The notes below the pieces were generated by a model, which had not been told where the DNA came from, searched no databases, and saw only the letters and a list, made by a program, of their open reading frames with translations. This document shows, piece after piece, positions 1-5,314 of a stretch of 5,314 bases of DNA. The stretch lies in the NCBI GenBank assembly GCA_030614585.1, contig JAUWTT010000332.1:1-5314 (forward strand), written 5' to 3'. Position numbers and translations under genes: made by a program. Each line of letters starts with the position of its first letter. Positions within the stretch are counted from its first letter, which is position 1. Origin of the DNA: Acidobacteriota bacterium (GTDB taxonomy: Bacteria; Acidobacteriota; UBA6911; RPQK01; JAPXNP01).

Positions 1-968
1 GCCTTCTTCCAACTGATCGGGTGCCCAATCTTAATCGCGCTTGCCAGCGTGAAAGCATCTTCGACCGGCACTAGTTCGGAGGAACTCGATACGAGAGTCC
101 GGTAAAGGGGGCTGGCACCCGTAGCCTGAATGATCGTGATCCTTGGGACCTTGTCGATGAAACCCAGTTCCTTCAGCTCGATAAGGGCCTTACCATACGA
201 CGAGCTATTGCCCAAGTTTCCCCCGGGGACGACGATACGGTCGGGAATCCTCCAGTCAAGCTGCTCAAAGAGCCCGTACATGACCGTTTTTTGCCCCTCC
301 AGGCGAAAGGGGTTAATAGAATTCATCAGGTAGAGGTCCGTCTCACTTGAAAGTTCCTCAACCAATCCCATTGCCACATCGAAGTCGCCCTTAAGCTGGA
401 TCGTTAGTGCCCCATAATCGAGAGTTTGGGAGAGTTTGCCGTACGCGATCTGTCCTTCAGGAATAAAGACAACGGGCTTCAGATCGGTACGCGCACAGTA
501 GGCAGCCATCGAGGCTGAGGTGTTTCCAGTAGAGGCGCATGCGACTACTTTGGATCCCAGTTTGCGCGCCTGACAGACCGCAATGGTCATCCCGTAATCC
601 TTGAAGGAGCCGCTGGGATTCCATCCCAGGTGTTTGATGGTCAGGTTCTTGATCCCCGCGTACTCCGCCGAACGAGGAGCTTTGATCAGAGGAGTGTTAC
701 CCTCTCCAAGCGTTACCGCTTTTTCGAGATCCTGCGGCTCGAACGGGAGCATTTCACGAAAGCGCCAGACTCCGCTCACGTCGAGGGGATGGTTGGATGT
801 TCTTCTTTCCCGAAAGGTTTTCTTCAACTGATCGGGATCCAGGTTCGAGAAGTCGTAAGAAAGATCGAGGAGATCGGAGCACGAAGGACAACGATAGAGT
901 TTCCGGGTCGCAGAATAGGTCGCCCCGCAAGAAGCATTGATGCATTGAAAGAAGTAGCTTTTTTTCAT
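1..968 (-). CDS. thrC: Threonine synthase, C-terminus beyond the left edge
   Basis: PLP enzyme that converts O-phospho-L-homoserine to L-threonine and phosphate, the last step of threonine synthesis, in the cytoplasm. I translated 322 complete codons from the ATG at 968-966 without a stop. Residues 9-30 form a zinc-ribbon-like N-terminus (C9, C14, C27, C30, ending YRCPSC). The PALP fold follows: GEGNTPL near 88-94; NPSGSFKDYGM with the Schiff-base lysine K123; CASTGNTSAS near 144-153; the threonine-synthase signature NSINPFRLEGQKT near 216-228; and the glycine-rich phosphate-binding loop PGGNLGN near 248-254. Family members with this layout are usually somewhat over 400 residues, so roughly the last fifth to quarter is missing. 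The start overlaps the stop of the upstream thioredoxin gene (ATGA), and no good Shine-Dalgarno is seen, so translational coupling is likely. The family call is secure. The zinc-binding role of the cysteines is inferred. Confidence 0.95.
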   Translation of the reverse strand, partial: MKKSYFFQCINASCGATYSATRKLYRCPSCSDLLDLSYDFSNLDPDQLKKTFRERRTSNHPLDVSGVWRFREMLPFEPQDLEKAVTLGEGNTPLIKAPRSAEYAGIKNLTIKHLGWNPSGSFKDYGMTIAVCQARKLGSKVVACASTGNTSASMAAYCARTDLKPVVFIPEGQIAYGKLSQTLDYGALTIQLKGDFDVAMGLVEELSSETDLYLMNSINPFRLEGQKTVMYGLFEQLDWRIPDRIVVPGGNLGNSSSYGKALIELKELGFIDKVPRITIIQATGASPLYRTLVSSSSELVPVEDAFTLASAIKIGHPISWKK

Positions 969-1531
969 TCGTTCAAAATGTGTTCGAGGTTTTCCACGAC
1001 GTCCGGAGTATCCCAAAGACGGGCCCCCGAATGGAAGTGAACCAGATTGCGCTCCTTGTCCAGGATCAAAGTCCAGGGAACTGCCCAGATTCGGAGCCGG
1101 CCAGACAATTTGGCCTCTTGATCGATAAGCACAGTAAAGGGAAACCGATTGCTCTTCAGGTAGCTTTCTACTGTCGAGAAATCCTCGTCTGTAACTGCCA
1201 GTACCCGCAAACCTTTGCGACCGAGCTTGTCCTGTAACGCAGCGATCGAGGGCATTTCCGCCCGGCACGGCCCGCACCACGTTGCCCAGAAGTTGAGAAA
1301 GAGCACATCGTCCGAATACTCGTTTAACGTTGTTTCCTTTCCGTCAACTGTGTAGAAAGAACCAGAAAGATCGACGGGTATACGAGCGTCTTTCTCGAGC
1401 CAGGCAGAAGATTGGGCCAGAGATTCTGTATGCGGCCCAGTCACTAAGACAGCAATCAACACCAGGGCCAGTAGTATCATCCCTGAAATTGCCACCGGTT
1501 TTGGGGGAATTGTGCGCAATAGATCGCCCAT
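965..1531 (-). CDS. TlpA/ResA-like membrane-anchored thioredoxin
   Basis: A 188-residue thioredoxin-fold thiol-disulfide oxidoreductase, predicted to act outside the cytoplasmic membrane. Residues 1-12 are short and carry R6 and K11. Residues about 13-31 are a hydrophobic segment, serving as a membrane anchor or as a signal peptide with a possible cleavage site after SLA (residue 39). The core starts near residue 50, with LFLNFWATWCGPCRAEMP holding the redox pair C86 and C89. The region VTDEDFSTVESYL and the cis-proline stretch AVPWTLILD (P152) complete the fold. TlpA/ResA proteins commonly have threonine after the cis-proline; here it is tryptophan. Length is typical of the AhpC/TSA-Redoxin TlpA group. 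The gene is the first of a two-gene unit with thrC. The ATG at 1531 has only a poor ribosome-binding site upstream. The substrate cannot be told: cytochrome c maturation or general periplasmic disulfide reduction are both possible. Confidence 0.9.
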   Translation of the reverse strand: MGDLLRTIPPKPVAISGMILLALVLIAVLVTGPHTESLAQSSAWLEKDARIPVDLSGSFYTVDGKETTLNEYSDDVLFLNFWATWCGPCRAEMPSIAALQDKLGRKGLRVLAVTDEDFSTVESYLKSNRFPFTVLIDQEAKLSGRLRIWAVPWTLILDKERNLVHFHSGARLWDTPDVVENLEHILNE

Positions 1532-1580
1532 GGGTCAAGCGAATCTTACCACACAGGTCCGTGGGGGCTGTTGCTCAAAT

Positions 1581-1613
1581 GTTTCGAATTTCGAGCTTCG
1601 AGTTTCGAATTTC
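1581..1613. repeat. Heptanucleotide tandem repeat, about 4.7 copies
   Basis: The stretch reads as consecutive 7-bp units: gtttcga, atttcga, gcttcga, gtttcga, then partial atttc. All full units share TTCGA at positions 3-7 and vary only at positions 1 and 2. The 12-mer gtttcgaatttc recurs exactly 21 bp (three units) apart. It lies in the divergent intergenic region, about 50 bp upstream of the thioredoxin start and 80 bp upstream of lutA. Function is unknown; slipped-strand copy-number change is a known property of such short repeats. Confidence 0.85.
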
Positions 1614-1661
1614 CCGCCGTGCCGTTCCTGGCATTGCGATCGGGGGCAGATTCAAGCATTG

Positions 1662-1667
1662 TATGAT
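1662..1667 (+). promoter_or_regulatory. Possible -10 box for lutABC
   Basis: The hexamer TATGAT matches the sigma-70 TATAAT consensus at five of six positions and would start transcription about 20 bp before the lutA ATG. The best -35-like hexamer, ttgcga at 1634-1639, is about 22 bp upstream, which is too far for a standard promoter. This is a weak call, based on position and one hexamer only. Confidence 0.25.
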
Positions 1668-1695
1668 AGTCAGGTCCAGCAACGACAGGCACTAA

Positions 1696-2412
1696 ATGAA
1701 AGTTTCGTTTTTCTCAACATGTCTGGTTGACCAGCTGTTTCCTCAGGTAGGAGCCTCCGCCGTCCGTTTGCTTCGGAGGCTGGGCGTAGAAGTCGATTGC
1801 GATCCTCGCCAGACTTGCTGCGGCCAACCTGCTTTCAACACCGGCTATGCTTCTGAAGCTCGGAAAGTCGTCTCTCATTTCATAAGAGTTTATCGAGACG
1901 TCGAGACGATCGTTGTTCCATCGGGTTCGTGCGCAGCCATGATCAAGTGTCACATGCTCGACATCTTTCCTGAGGGGTCTCCTCAATATCAGGAAGTGGT
2001 TGCGATTGCTTCGAGAACCTTCGAACTGTCGGATTTTCTGGTCTCGGAACTGGGAGTTGTTGAGACCGGTGCACGCTTCAGTGGGACCGTCACTTATCAC
2101 GATTCGTGTCACCAGCTGCGTGAACTTGGAATTTCGGAGCAGCCCAGAACCTTGATACGTGGAGTAGAGGGCATTCAGTTTGTGGAGATGAAGAACTCGA
2201 CAAGGTGTTGCGGTTTTGGCGGGACATTTTCGGTCAAGTTTCCCGATATATCAGCGGAATTGGGCCGGGATAAGTTGAGATGGATTCAGGAATCGAAAGC
2301 GGAGTATGTGATTGCTAATGATGTGAGCTGTCTGATGCATCTGGATGGACTCCTGAAACGTGAACGGATCCCAGTTGAAACGATGCATCTGGCGGAGTTG
2401 TTGGTGAAATGA
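1696..2412 (+). CDS. lutA: LutA/LldE-type CCG-domain Fe-S protein of L-lactate oxidation
   Basis: A 238-residue cytoplasmic protein of the LutA/YkgE/LldE family, first subunit of the LutABC system that oxidises L-lactate to pyruvate. It has two tandem cysteine-rich CCG domains. The first has C9 (FFSTCLVD), C41-C42-G43 (QTCCGQPAFNTG) and C79 (PSGSCAAMIK). The second has C138 (YHDSCHQLRELG), C171-C172-G173 (RCCGFGGTFSVKFPDIS) and C212 (NDVSCLMHLDG). In heterodisulfide-reductase-like proteins such domains carry an iron-sulfur cluster. Length is the family norm and the protein is intact. The ATG at 1696 is preceded by AGG at 1687-1689, six bases away. The stop overlaps the lutB start by four bases (ATGA), pointing to coupled translation and equal subunit amounts. 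The family call is secure; L-lactate as substrate is by analogy with Bacillus and Shewanella systems. Confidence 0.95.
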   Translation: MKVSFFSTCLVDQLFPQVGASAVRLLRRLGVEVDCDPRQTCCGQPAFNTGYASEARKVVSHFIRVYRDVETIVVPSGSCAAMIKCHMLDIFPEGSPQYQEVVAIASRTFELSDFLVSELGVVETGARFSGTVTYHDSCHQLRELGISEQPRTLIRGVEGIQFVEMKNSTRCCGFGGTFSVKFPDISAELGRDKLRWIQESKAEYVIANDVSCLMHLDGLLKRERIPVETMHLAELLVK

Positions 2413-3821
2413 ATCGGATAAAAATTGACGTCGCATCTGCATTGGCGGACAGGCGCCTTCAGGCGACACTGTTCCCTGCTCTCCAGCGCTCAGTGGAAAG
2501 TCGCGACGAGGCAGTGTCTGAAGTCGAAAACTGGGAGGAGCTTCGTGACTACGGCCGCAGGGTTAAGTTACACACATTGGAGAAACTTCCCTTTTACCTC
2601 GAGAAGCTGGAAAAGAATGTCGTCGGCCACGGTGGCAAAGTCCTTTGGGCCGAATCGGGTGAAGATGCCGTCAGGATGATTCTGACAATTGCCCGCGAAA
2701 GGGCAGTCCGCAAAGTTGTTAAGAGTAAGACCATGCTTGGCGAGGAGATCCACCTGAACCAGGGGCTCCTGAAGGGAGGTCTCGAGGTTATTGAAACGGA
2801 TTTAGGGGAGTATATTGTCCAATTGTGTGATGAGATGCCTTCTCACATCGTCACGCCTGCCTTACATAAGTCACGTCACGACGTGGCAGAGCTGTTTGAG
2901 GCGAAGCTGGGCATGGAGCCGACGGACGACGTCGCGAAACTGACCCTGACCGCGCGTAATGTCCTGCGCCGGCACTTCCTGGAGGCCGACCTTGGCATTT
3001 CCGGAGTGAACTTTGGGGTAGCCGAGACCGGCACAATCGTGGTGGTAGAGAATGAAGGAAACGCCAGGCTGTCCACGTCTCTCCCTCGAGTTCATATCGC
3101 ACTGATGGGAATCGAGAAAGTGATTCCCAGGACCGTCGATTTGTCCGTGTTATTGAAGCTCTTGACCCGGAGCGCGACCGGGCAGAGGTTGACTAGCTAC
3201 GTGAACTTGATTTCAGGTCCGAAACGGGAGGGGGAACTCGACGGGCCTGAAGAGTTCTTTCTGATCCTGGTCGACAATGGGCGAAGTCAAATATATGAAG
3301 ATCAATTCCTTCGCCAGACGTTGACCTGTATCCGCTGCGGCGCGTGCCAGAACATTTGTCCCGTGTTTCAACGCTTGGGGGGACACGCTTATGGAACCGT
3401 CTACCAGGGGCCGATCGGATCAATACTGACTCCTCAGATGTTCCCGATCGCCGCTGTGGAAGAACACCCGTTTGCCTCTTCGCTTTGTGGTGCCTGTGAA
3501 GAGACTTGCCCTGTCAAGATAGAGATTCCAAAGATCCTACTGAGATTGCGTCAACAGGTGCAGGAGGCCAGAAACCACGGGATTCAACGGTTCCGTCCGG
3601 AACGGATCGGAATGCTGATGTGGGCCTGGGTCGTGTCCTCATCGCGTCGCTATGCAATCGCTTCGCGCTGGTTGAGGCGTCTGCAGTCCGTGCTCTTTCG
3701 AAACGGCAGGTTCAGGCCGGCGGTCCCACCGGTCTCTGCCTGGCAGAAGGATCGCGATGTCCCCGGGCTGGCGCCGAAGAGGTTCCGTGAGTACCGTGAA
3801 TCTGAGGGGGCGGAGCATTGA
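2409..3821 (+). CDS. lutB: LutB/LldF-type LUD and 4Fe-4S ferredoxin protein
   Basis: A 470-residue subunit of the LutABC L-lactate oxidation system. The N-terminal two thirds are a LUD (DUF162) domain, with SKTMLGEEIHLN near 106-117 and FGVAETGTIVVVENEGNAR near 202-220, followed by LPRVHIALMGIEKV. A ferredoxin-like module follows: first motif C307-x2-C310-x2-C313-x3-C317-P, then C360-x2-C363-x3-C367-P. That gives seven visible cysteines in the module, a count recalling SdhB-like ferredoxin domains. The basic, tryptophan-containing C-terminal tail (about 385-460, including RFRPAVPPVSAW and a closing KRFREY) matches the LutB C-terminal DUF3390 region. Length is typical. The start overlaps the lutA stop (ATGA), and the TGA stop overlaps the lutC TTG start. 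The protein probably passes electrons from lactate to an acceptor that is not identifiable here. Confidence 0.95.
   Translation: MNRIKIDVASALADRRLQATLFPALQRSVESRDEAVSEVENWEELRDYGRRVKLHTLEKLPFYLEKLEKNVVGHGGKVLWAESGEDAVRMILTIARERAVRKVVKSKTMLGEEIHLNQGLLKGGLEVIETDLGEYIVQLCDEMPSHIVTPALHKSRHDVAELFEAKLGMEPTDDVAKLTLTARNVLRRHFLEADLGISGVNFGVAETGTIVVVENEGNARLSTSLPRVHIALMGIEKVIPRTVDLSVLLKLLTRSATGQRLTSYVNLISGPKREGELDGPEEFFLILVDNGRSQIYEDQFLRQTLTCIRCGACQNICPVFQRLGGHAYGTVYQGPIGSILTPQMFPIAAVEEHPFASSLCGACEETCPVKIEIPKILLRLRQQVQEARNHGIQRFRPERIGMLMWAWVVSSSRRYAIASRWLRRLQSVLFRNGRFRPAVPPVSAWQKDRDVPGLAPKRFREYRESEGAEH
3804..3820 (+). promoter_or_regulatory. Strong Shine-Dalgarno and TTG start of lutC
   Basis: A purine run GAGGGGG at 3804-3810 lies 7 bases before TTG at 3818-3820, inside the end of lutB. 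There is no ATG or GTG in the lutC frame nearby; the first internal methionine is residue 63, well inside the conserved protein. This site therefore decides the start as TTG, overlapping the lutB TGA as TTGA. Confidence 0.75.
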
Positions 3822-4507
3822 GCCGAGAAGCGATCCTGAGCAGACTGAAAGATTTTCAGAACCGGGAGGCCTCAGAGGTTCTTCCGGAGGTTGTGCCCGA
3901 GTTCCCCGATTTCGACGATCCACTGAACACTTTCAAACGCCAGGCCGAAAAGGCCGGTACGGTTGTGCTGGATGGGCAGAGCGACGAGAACTTCACGGCC
4001 GCGATGCGCAGAGTTCTTGAGGATGCGGGGGCGGTTCATCTGCTTTGGGAGAAGGCTGCCATTTTCGAGAAACATAAGATTCCCTTCGAATTCTCGAATA
4101 GGTCGCAGGACGGCGGAGAGTCGGGGGTTCTGGTCAGTGAGCATGCCGAGCAGGGATTCCAGCTCCCTGTGCAAGCGGAGATTCGAAGTCTCGACCAGGT
4201 GGATGTTCCGGAAGTGGCTGTTTCCGTAGCCAGTGCCGAAACGGGGATAGCTGAGACCGGCACGATTGTGGAGAGCAGTGCGGCAGCAGGAAGTCGCATT
4301 CTTTCAGTGTTGCCGCCGATCCACGTGGTACTCCTGTCTCCAGAAGATGTTCTGATGAATCACAGGGAGTTCTTTCAGTCGGTCGATTTGGGGCAGCACG
4401 AGAGCGCTCGCCTTCTAGTGACGGGGCCCAGCCGGACTGCGGACATCGAGAAGACCCTGATTATCGGTGTGCACGGTCCCAGAAAGCTGTTTACCATTCT
4501 GAGGTAG
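3818..4507 (+). CDS. lutC: LutC/LldG-type LUD-domain protein
   Basis: A 229-residue third subunit of the LutABC L-lactate oxidation system. The N-terminal part (about 1-90) is charged and variable: MSREAILSRL, a proline-rich stretch PEVVPEFPDFDDPLNTF, then the start of the LUD fold. The conserved core has ETGIAETGTIVESSAAAGSR near 141-160, LPPIHVVLLSPEDVL near 165-179, and the C-terminal signature TGPSRTADIEKTLIIGVHGP near 202-221, ending KLFTILR. There are no cysteine clusters, as expected for LutC. The AETGTIV core parallels the same segment of LutB, reflecting the shared LUD domain. Translation starts at TTG, supported by the strong ribosome-binding site just upstream and by the family's usual N-terminal length. 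The gene is intact and ends 46 bp before the pterin enzyme gene. The exact biochemical role of LutC within the complex is not established by sequence. Confidence 0.93.
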   Translation: MSREAILSRLKDFQNREASEVLPEVVPEFPDFDDPLNTFKRQAEKAGTVVLDGQSDENFTAAMRRVLEDAGAVHLLWEKAAIFEKHKIPFEFSNRSQDGGESGVLVSEHAEQGFQLPVQAEIRSLDQVDVPEVAVSVASAETGIAETGTIVESSAAAGSRILSVLPPIHVVLLSPEDVLMNHREFFQSVDLGQHESARLLVTGPSRTADIEKTLIIGVHGPRKLFTILR

Positions 4508-4553
4508 GAGTTATTTGTCTATTCGTCCAGATGAACTAAACTAAGCTGCAAAG

Positions 4554-4967
4554 ATGTTTACCATCGTCAAGAAGTTGTATTTCTGTTACGGGCACCGATT
4601 GATGGACTATGACGGACCGTGTGCCCATCCTCATGGGCATAACGCAGTTGCAGAAATAGAAATCAGCACAGCGAGCCTGAATGAAGTCGGGATGGTGATG
4701 GATTTCGGAGACGTCGCCGAAGTTCTTTCTGCGTTCATCGACAAAGAACTGGACCATCAAATGCTGCTCCGTAGCGACGACCCCCTGGTTGAGGCTCTGA
4801 CGGGTGCAGGTGAACCACCTTTCCTGATGGATGACAATCCGACTGCTGAGAATATTGCCAGGTTGATCTTCGAAGAAGCTGAGAAACTGAACCTTCCGGT
4901 AATCTCGGTCAGACTGTGGGAAACTCCGGATGCCTATGCTGAGTACCGTATTGACGAGAATTACTGA
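4554..4967 (+). CDS. queD: 6-pyruvoyltetrahydropterin synthase/QueD-family enzyme
   Basis: A 137-residue cytoplasmic zinc enzyme of the PTPS/QueD family. QueD turns 7,8-dihydroneopterin triphosphate into 6-carboxytetrahydropterin for queuosine and other 7-deazapurines. By alignment from memory, H14 (CYGHRL), H27 and H29 (HPHGHN) are the zinc ligands, and C23 (GPCAHPHGH) is the catalytic cysteine with the usual C-x3-H-x-H spacing. The catalytic Asp-His pair is D67-H68 (KELDHQMLL). MVMDFGDVAEVL near 47-58, PTAENIARLIFEEA near 96-109 and the pterin-anchoring glutamate E123 in LWETPDAYAEYR complete the set. The common SAAH motif before the first zinc histidine is replaced by CYGH. Length is normal. 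No clear Shine-Dalgarno precedes the ATG at 4554. The 46-bp gap after lutC allows co-transcription. No other queuosine gene is visible, so a different pterin product is possible; family confidence is high, exact reaction less so. Confidence 0.85.
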   Translation: MFTIVKKLYFCYGHRLMDYDGPCAHPHGHNAVAEIEISTASLNEVGMVMDFGDVAEVLSAFIDKELDHQMLLRSDDPLVEALTGAGEPPFLMDDNPTAENIARLIFEEAEKLNLPVISVRLWETPDAYAEYRIDENY

Positions 4968-5019
4968 TCCATCAGATGTCAGGGCAGCTGTCTGGAAGCC
5001 TCAATTCCGTCTTTGGAAA

Positions 5020-5137
5020 TTAACTACAAAAGCACGAAGACACTAAGGACGATTCCATCGAACGAAGTGCCGTCGGACGACGCGGGGGAGAAAACGTCGC
5101 CTTGCGGAGCTTAGTGCTTTCGTGCTTTTGTGGTTAA
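5020..5137. repeat. 118-bp imperfect inverted repeat (MITE-like or hairpin element)
   Basis: The left arm at 5020-5047 (ttaactacaaaagcacg...) and the right arm at 5110-5137 (...cgtgcttttgtggttaa) are reverse complements at 25 of 28 positions by my alignment. As RNA from the plus strand two of the three mismatches become G-U wobbles, leaving one A-C mismatch. A 62-bp centre separates the arms, with a small inner stem of cgacg at 5078-5082 against cgtcg at 5095-5099. Both outer ends are TTAA. There is no coding content and no transposase. It lies between the QueD-family stop and the next start, ending 32 bp before that ATG. It could be a small non-autonomous mobile element, or a hairpin that terminates or stabilises the upstream transcript; there is no T-tract after the right arm. 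Confidence 0.85.
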
Positions 5138-5169
5138 CGTATTGAATCGCTGAGCTCAGGGTCATAGCT

Positions 5170-5314
5170 ATGAACTCGGGAAAGTCCATACCGTTTGCCG
5201 GATGCTTTGGGGCCGATGTTCGGGCGGATGGCTTCAGAGGACCCGTCTTTGTCGGCCTGCCCGACGACTCTCAATCGTCTTTCTTGAAGGGAAGTGCTGG
5301 AGCACCTCAAGTGA
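5170..5314 (+). CDS. Probable arginase/agmatinase-family protein, N-terminal 48 residues only
   Basis: An open frame runs from ATG at 5170 to the right edge with no stop. The upstream in-frame stop is TGA at 5143, and there is no alternative ATG or GTG between, so this start is likely. AGGG at 5158-5161 sits eight bases before it. The segment GPVFVGLPDDSQSSFLKGSAGAPQV at residues 24-48, in shorter terms VFVGLPDD, then SSFLKG and GAP, matches the N-terminal pattern of ureohydrolases (arginase, agmatinase, formimidoylglutamase): a beta strand ending in a G-x-P turn, then S-S/Y-x-x-G and a G-x-P leading into IREAL-like helices. The manganese-binding aspartates and histidines that would prove the family lie beyond the window, so neither substrate nor gene name can be given. 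Confidence 0.6.
   Translation, partial: MNSGKSIPFAGCFGADVRADGFRGPVFVGLPDDSQSSFLKGSAGAPQV

Larger units (their letters stand above)
1532..1695. promoter_or_regulatory. Divergent intergenic region between thioredoxin-thrC and lutABC
   Basis: These 164 bp separate two gene groups that face away from each other, so promoters for both must lie here or be very close. It contains the heptamer tandem repeat at 1581-1613 and a plausible -10 box for lutA at 1662-1667. On the minus strand a TAAGAT-like hexamer lies shortly before the thioredoxin start, but no -35 at a suitable distance was found. No convincing operator palindrome or riboswitch fold was recognised. Confidence 0.5.

Noticed and set aside
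630..1040. Plus-strand open frame of 136 codons opposite thrC
   Set aside because: It lies antisense to thrC and the thioredoxin end, has no recognisable domain, and the minus-strand frames carry clear family motifs.
1581..1613. CRISPR-like array in the divergent region
   Set aside because: The units are contiguous 7-mers with no spacers.
1330..1695. Plus-strand open frame of 121 codons across the divergent region
   Set aside because: Half is antisense to the thioredoxin gene and the rest translates the heptamer repeat into a FEFRIS-like low-complexity string; no ribosome-binding or family support.
3307..3519. Loss of a cysteine ligand in the second LutB cluster (three cysteines visible)
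   Set aside because: As far as I recall, the C-x2-C-x3-CP form is normal for the second motif in LutB-type proteins, so it is not evidence of a defect.
3639..3923. Minus-strand open frame opposite the lutB-lutC junction
   Set aside because: An arginine- and proline-rich shadow of two well-supported genes.
3024..4263. Near-identical DNA segment gagaccggcac in lutB (3024-3034) and lutC (4253-4263)
   Set aside because: Both encode the conserved E-T-G-T core of the shared LUD domain; the match is explained by protein conservation, not a recent repeat.
4515..4542. Possible promoter before the QueD-family gene (ttgtct, 16 bp, taaact)
   Set aside because: Each hexamer matches consensus at only four positions, and the start point would leave almost no leader; not better than chance.
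4973..4994. Small hairpin just after the QueD-family stop as an intrinsic terminator
   Set aside because: Only four Watson-Crick pairs plus two wobbles and no following T-tract.

Overview
The window is bacterial DNA with tightly packed genes, four-base start/stop overlaps and moderate GC content. The organism cannot be fixed from this sequence. A membrane-anchored TlpA-like thioredoxin fits a diderm. The two intergenic repeats (a 7-bp tandem repeat and a 118-bp inverted repeat of the 'acaaaagcacgaag' kind) resemble elements I associate with Acidobacteriota and Planctomycetota. That placement is a low-confidence inference.

Left third, minus strand (1-1531): a thioredoxin-fold TlpA/ResA-like protein is followed by threonine synthase (thrC), joined by an ATGA overlap. 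thrC runs off the left edge, so its C-terminus is missing. A 164-bp divergent intergenic region (1532-1695) separates this pair from the plus-strand genes. It holds a heptanucleotide tandem repeat and probably the promoters for both directions.

Middle, plus strand (1696-4507): a complete lutA-lutB-lutC operon, each junction being a 4-base overlap (ATGA, then TTGA). The three products form the iron-sulfur L-lactate oxidation system (LutABC/LldEFG): a CCG-domain Fe-S protein, a LUD-plus-ferredoxin protein and a LUD protein. No lactate permease or LutR-type regulator is visible here.

Right third, plus strand (4508-5314): a 6-pyruvoyltetrahydropterin synthase/QueD-family enzyme follows lutC after 46 bp and may share its transcript. 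Next come a 118-bp imperfect inverted repeat and the first 48 codons of a probable arginase/agmatinase-family gene cut by the right edge.

All gene-sized stretches are explained by recognisable housekeeping or metabolic families. I found no convincing new system. The points worth a second look are the two repeats, the thioredoxin-thrC coupling, the non-ATG start of lutC and the lutABC-QueD adjacency.
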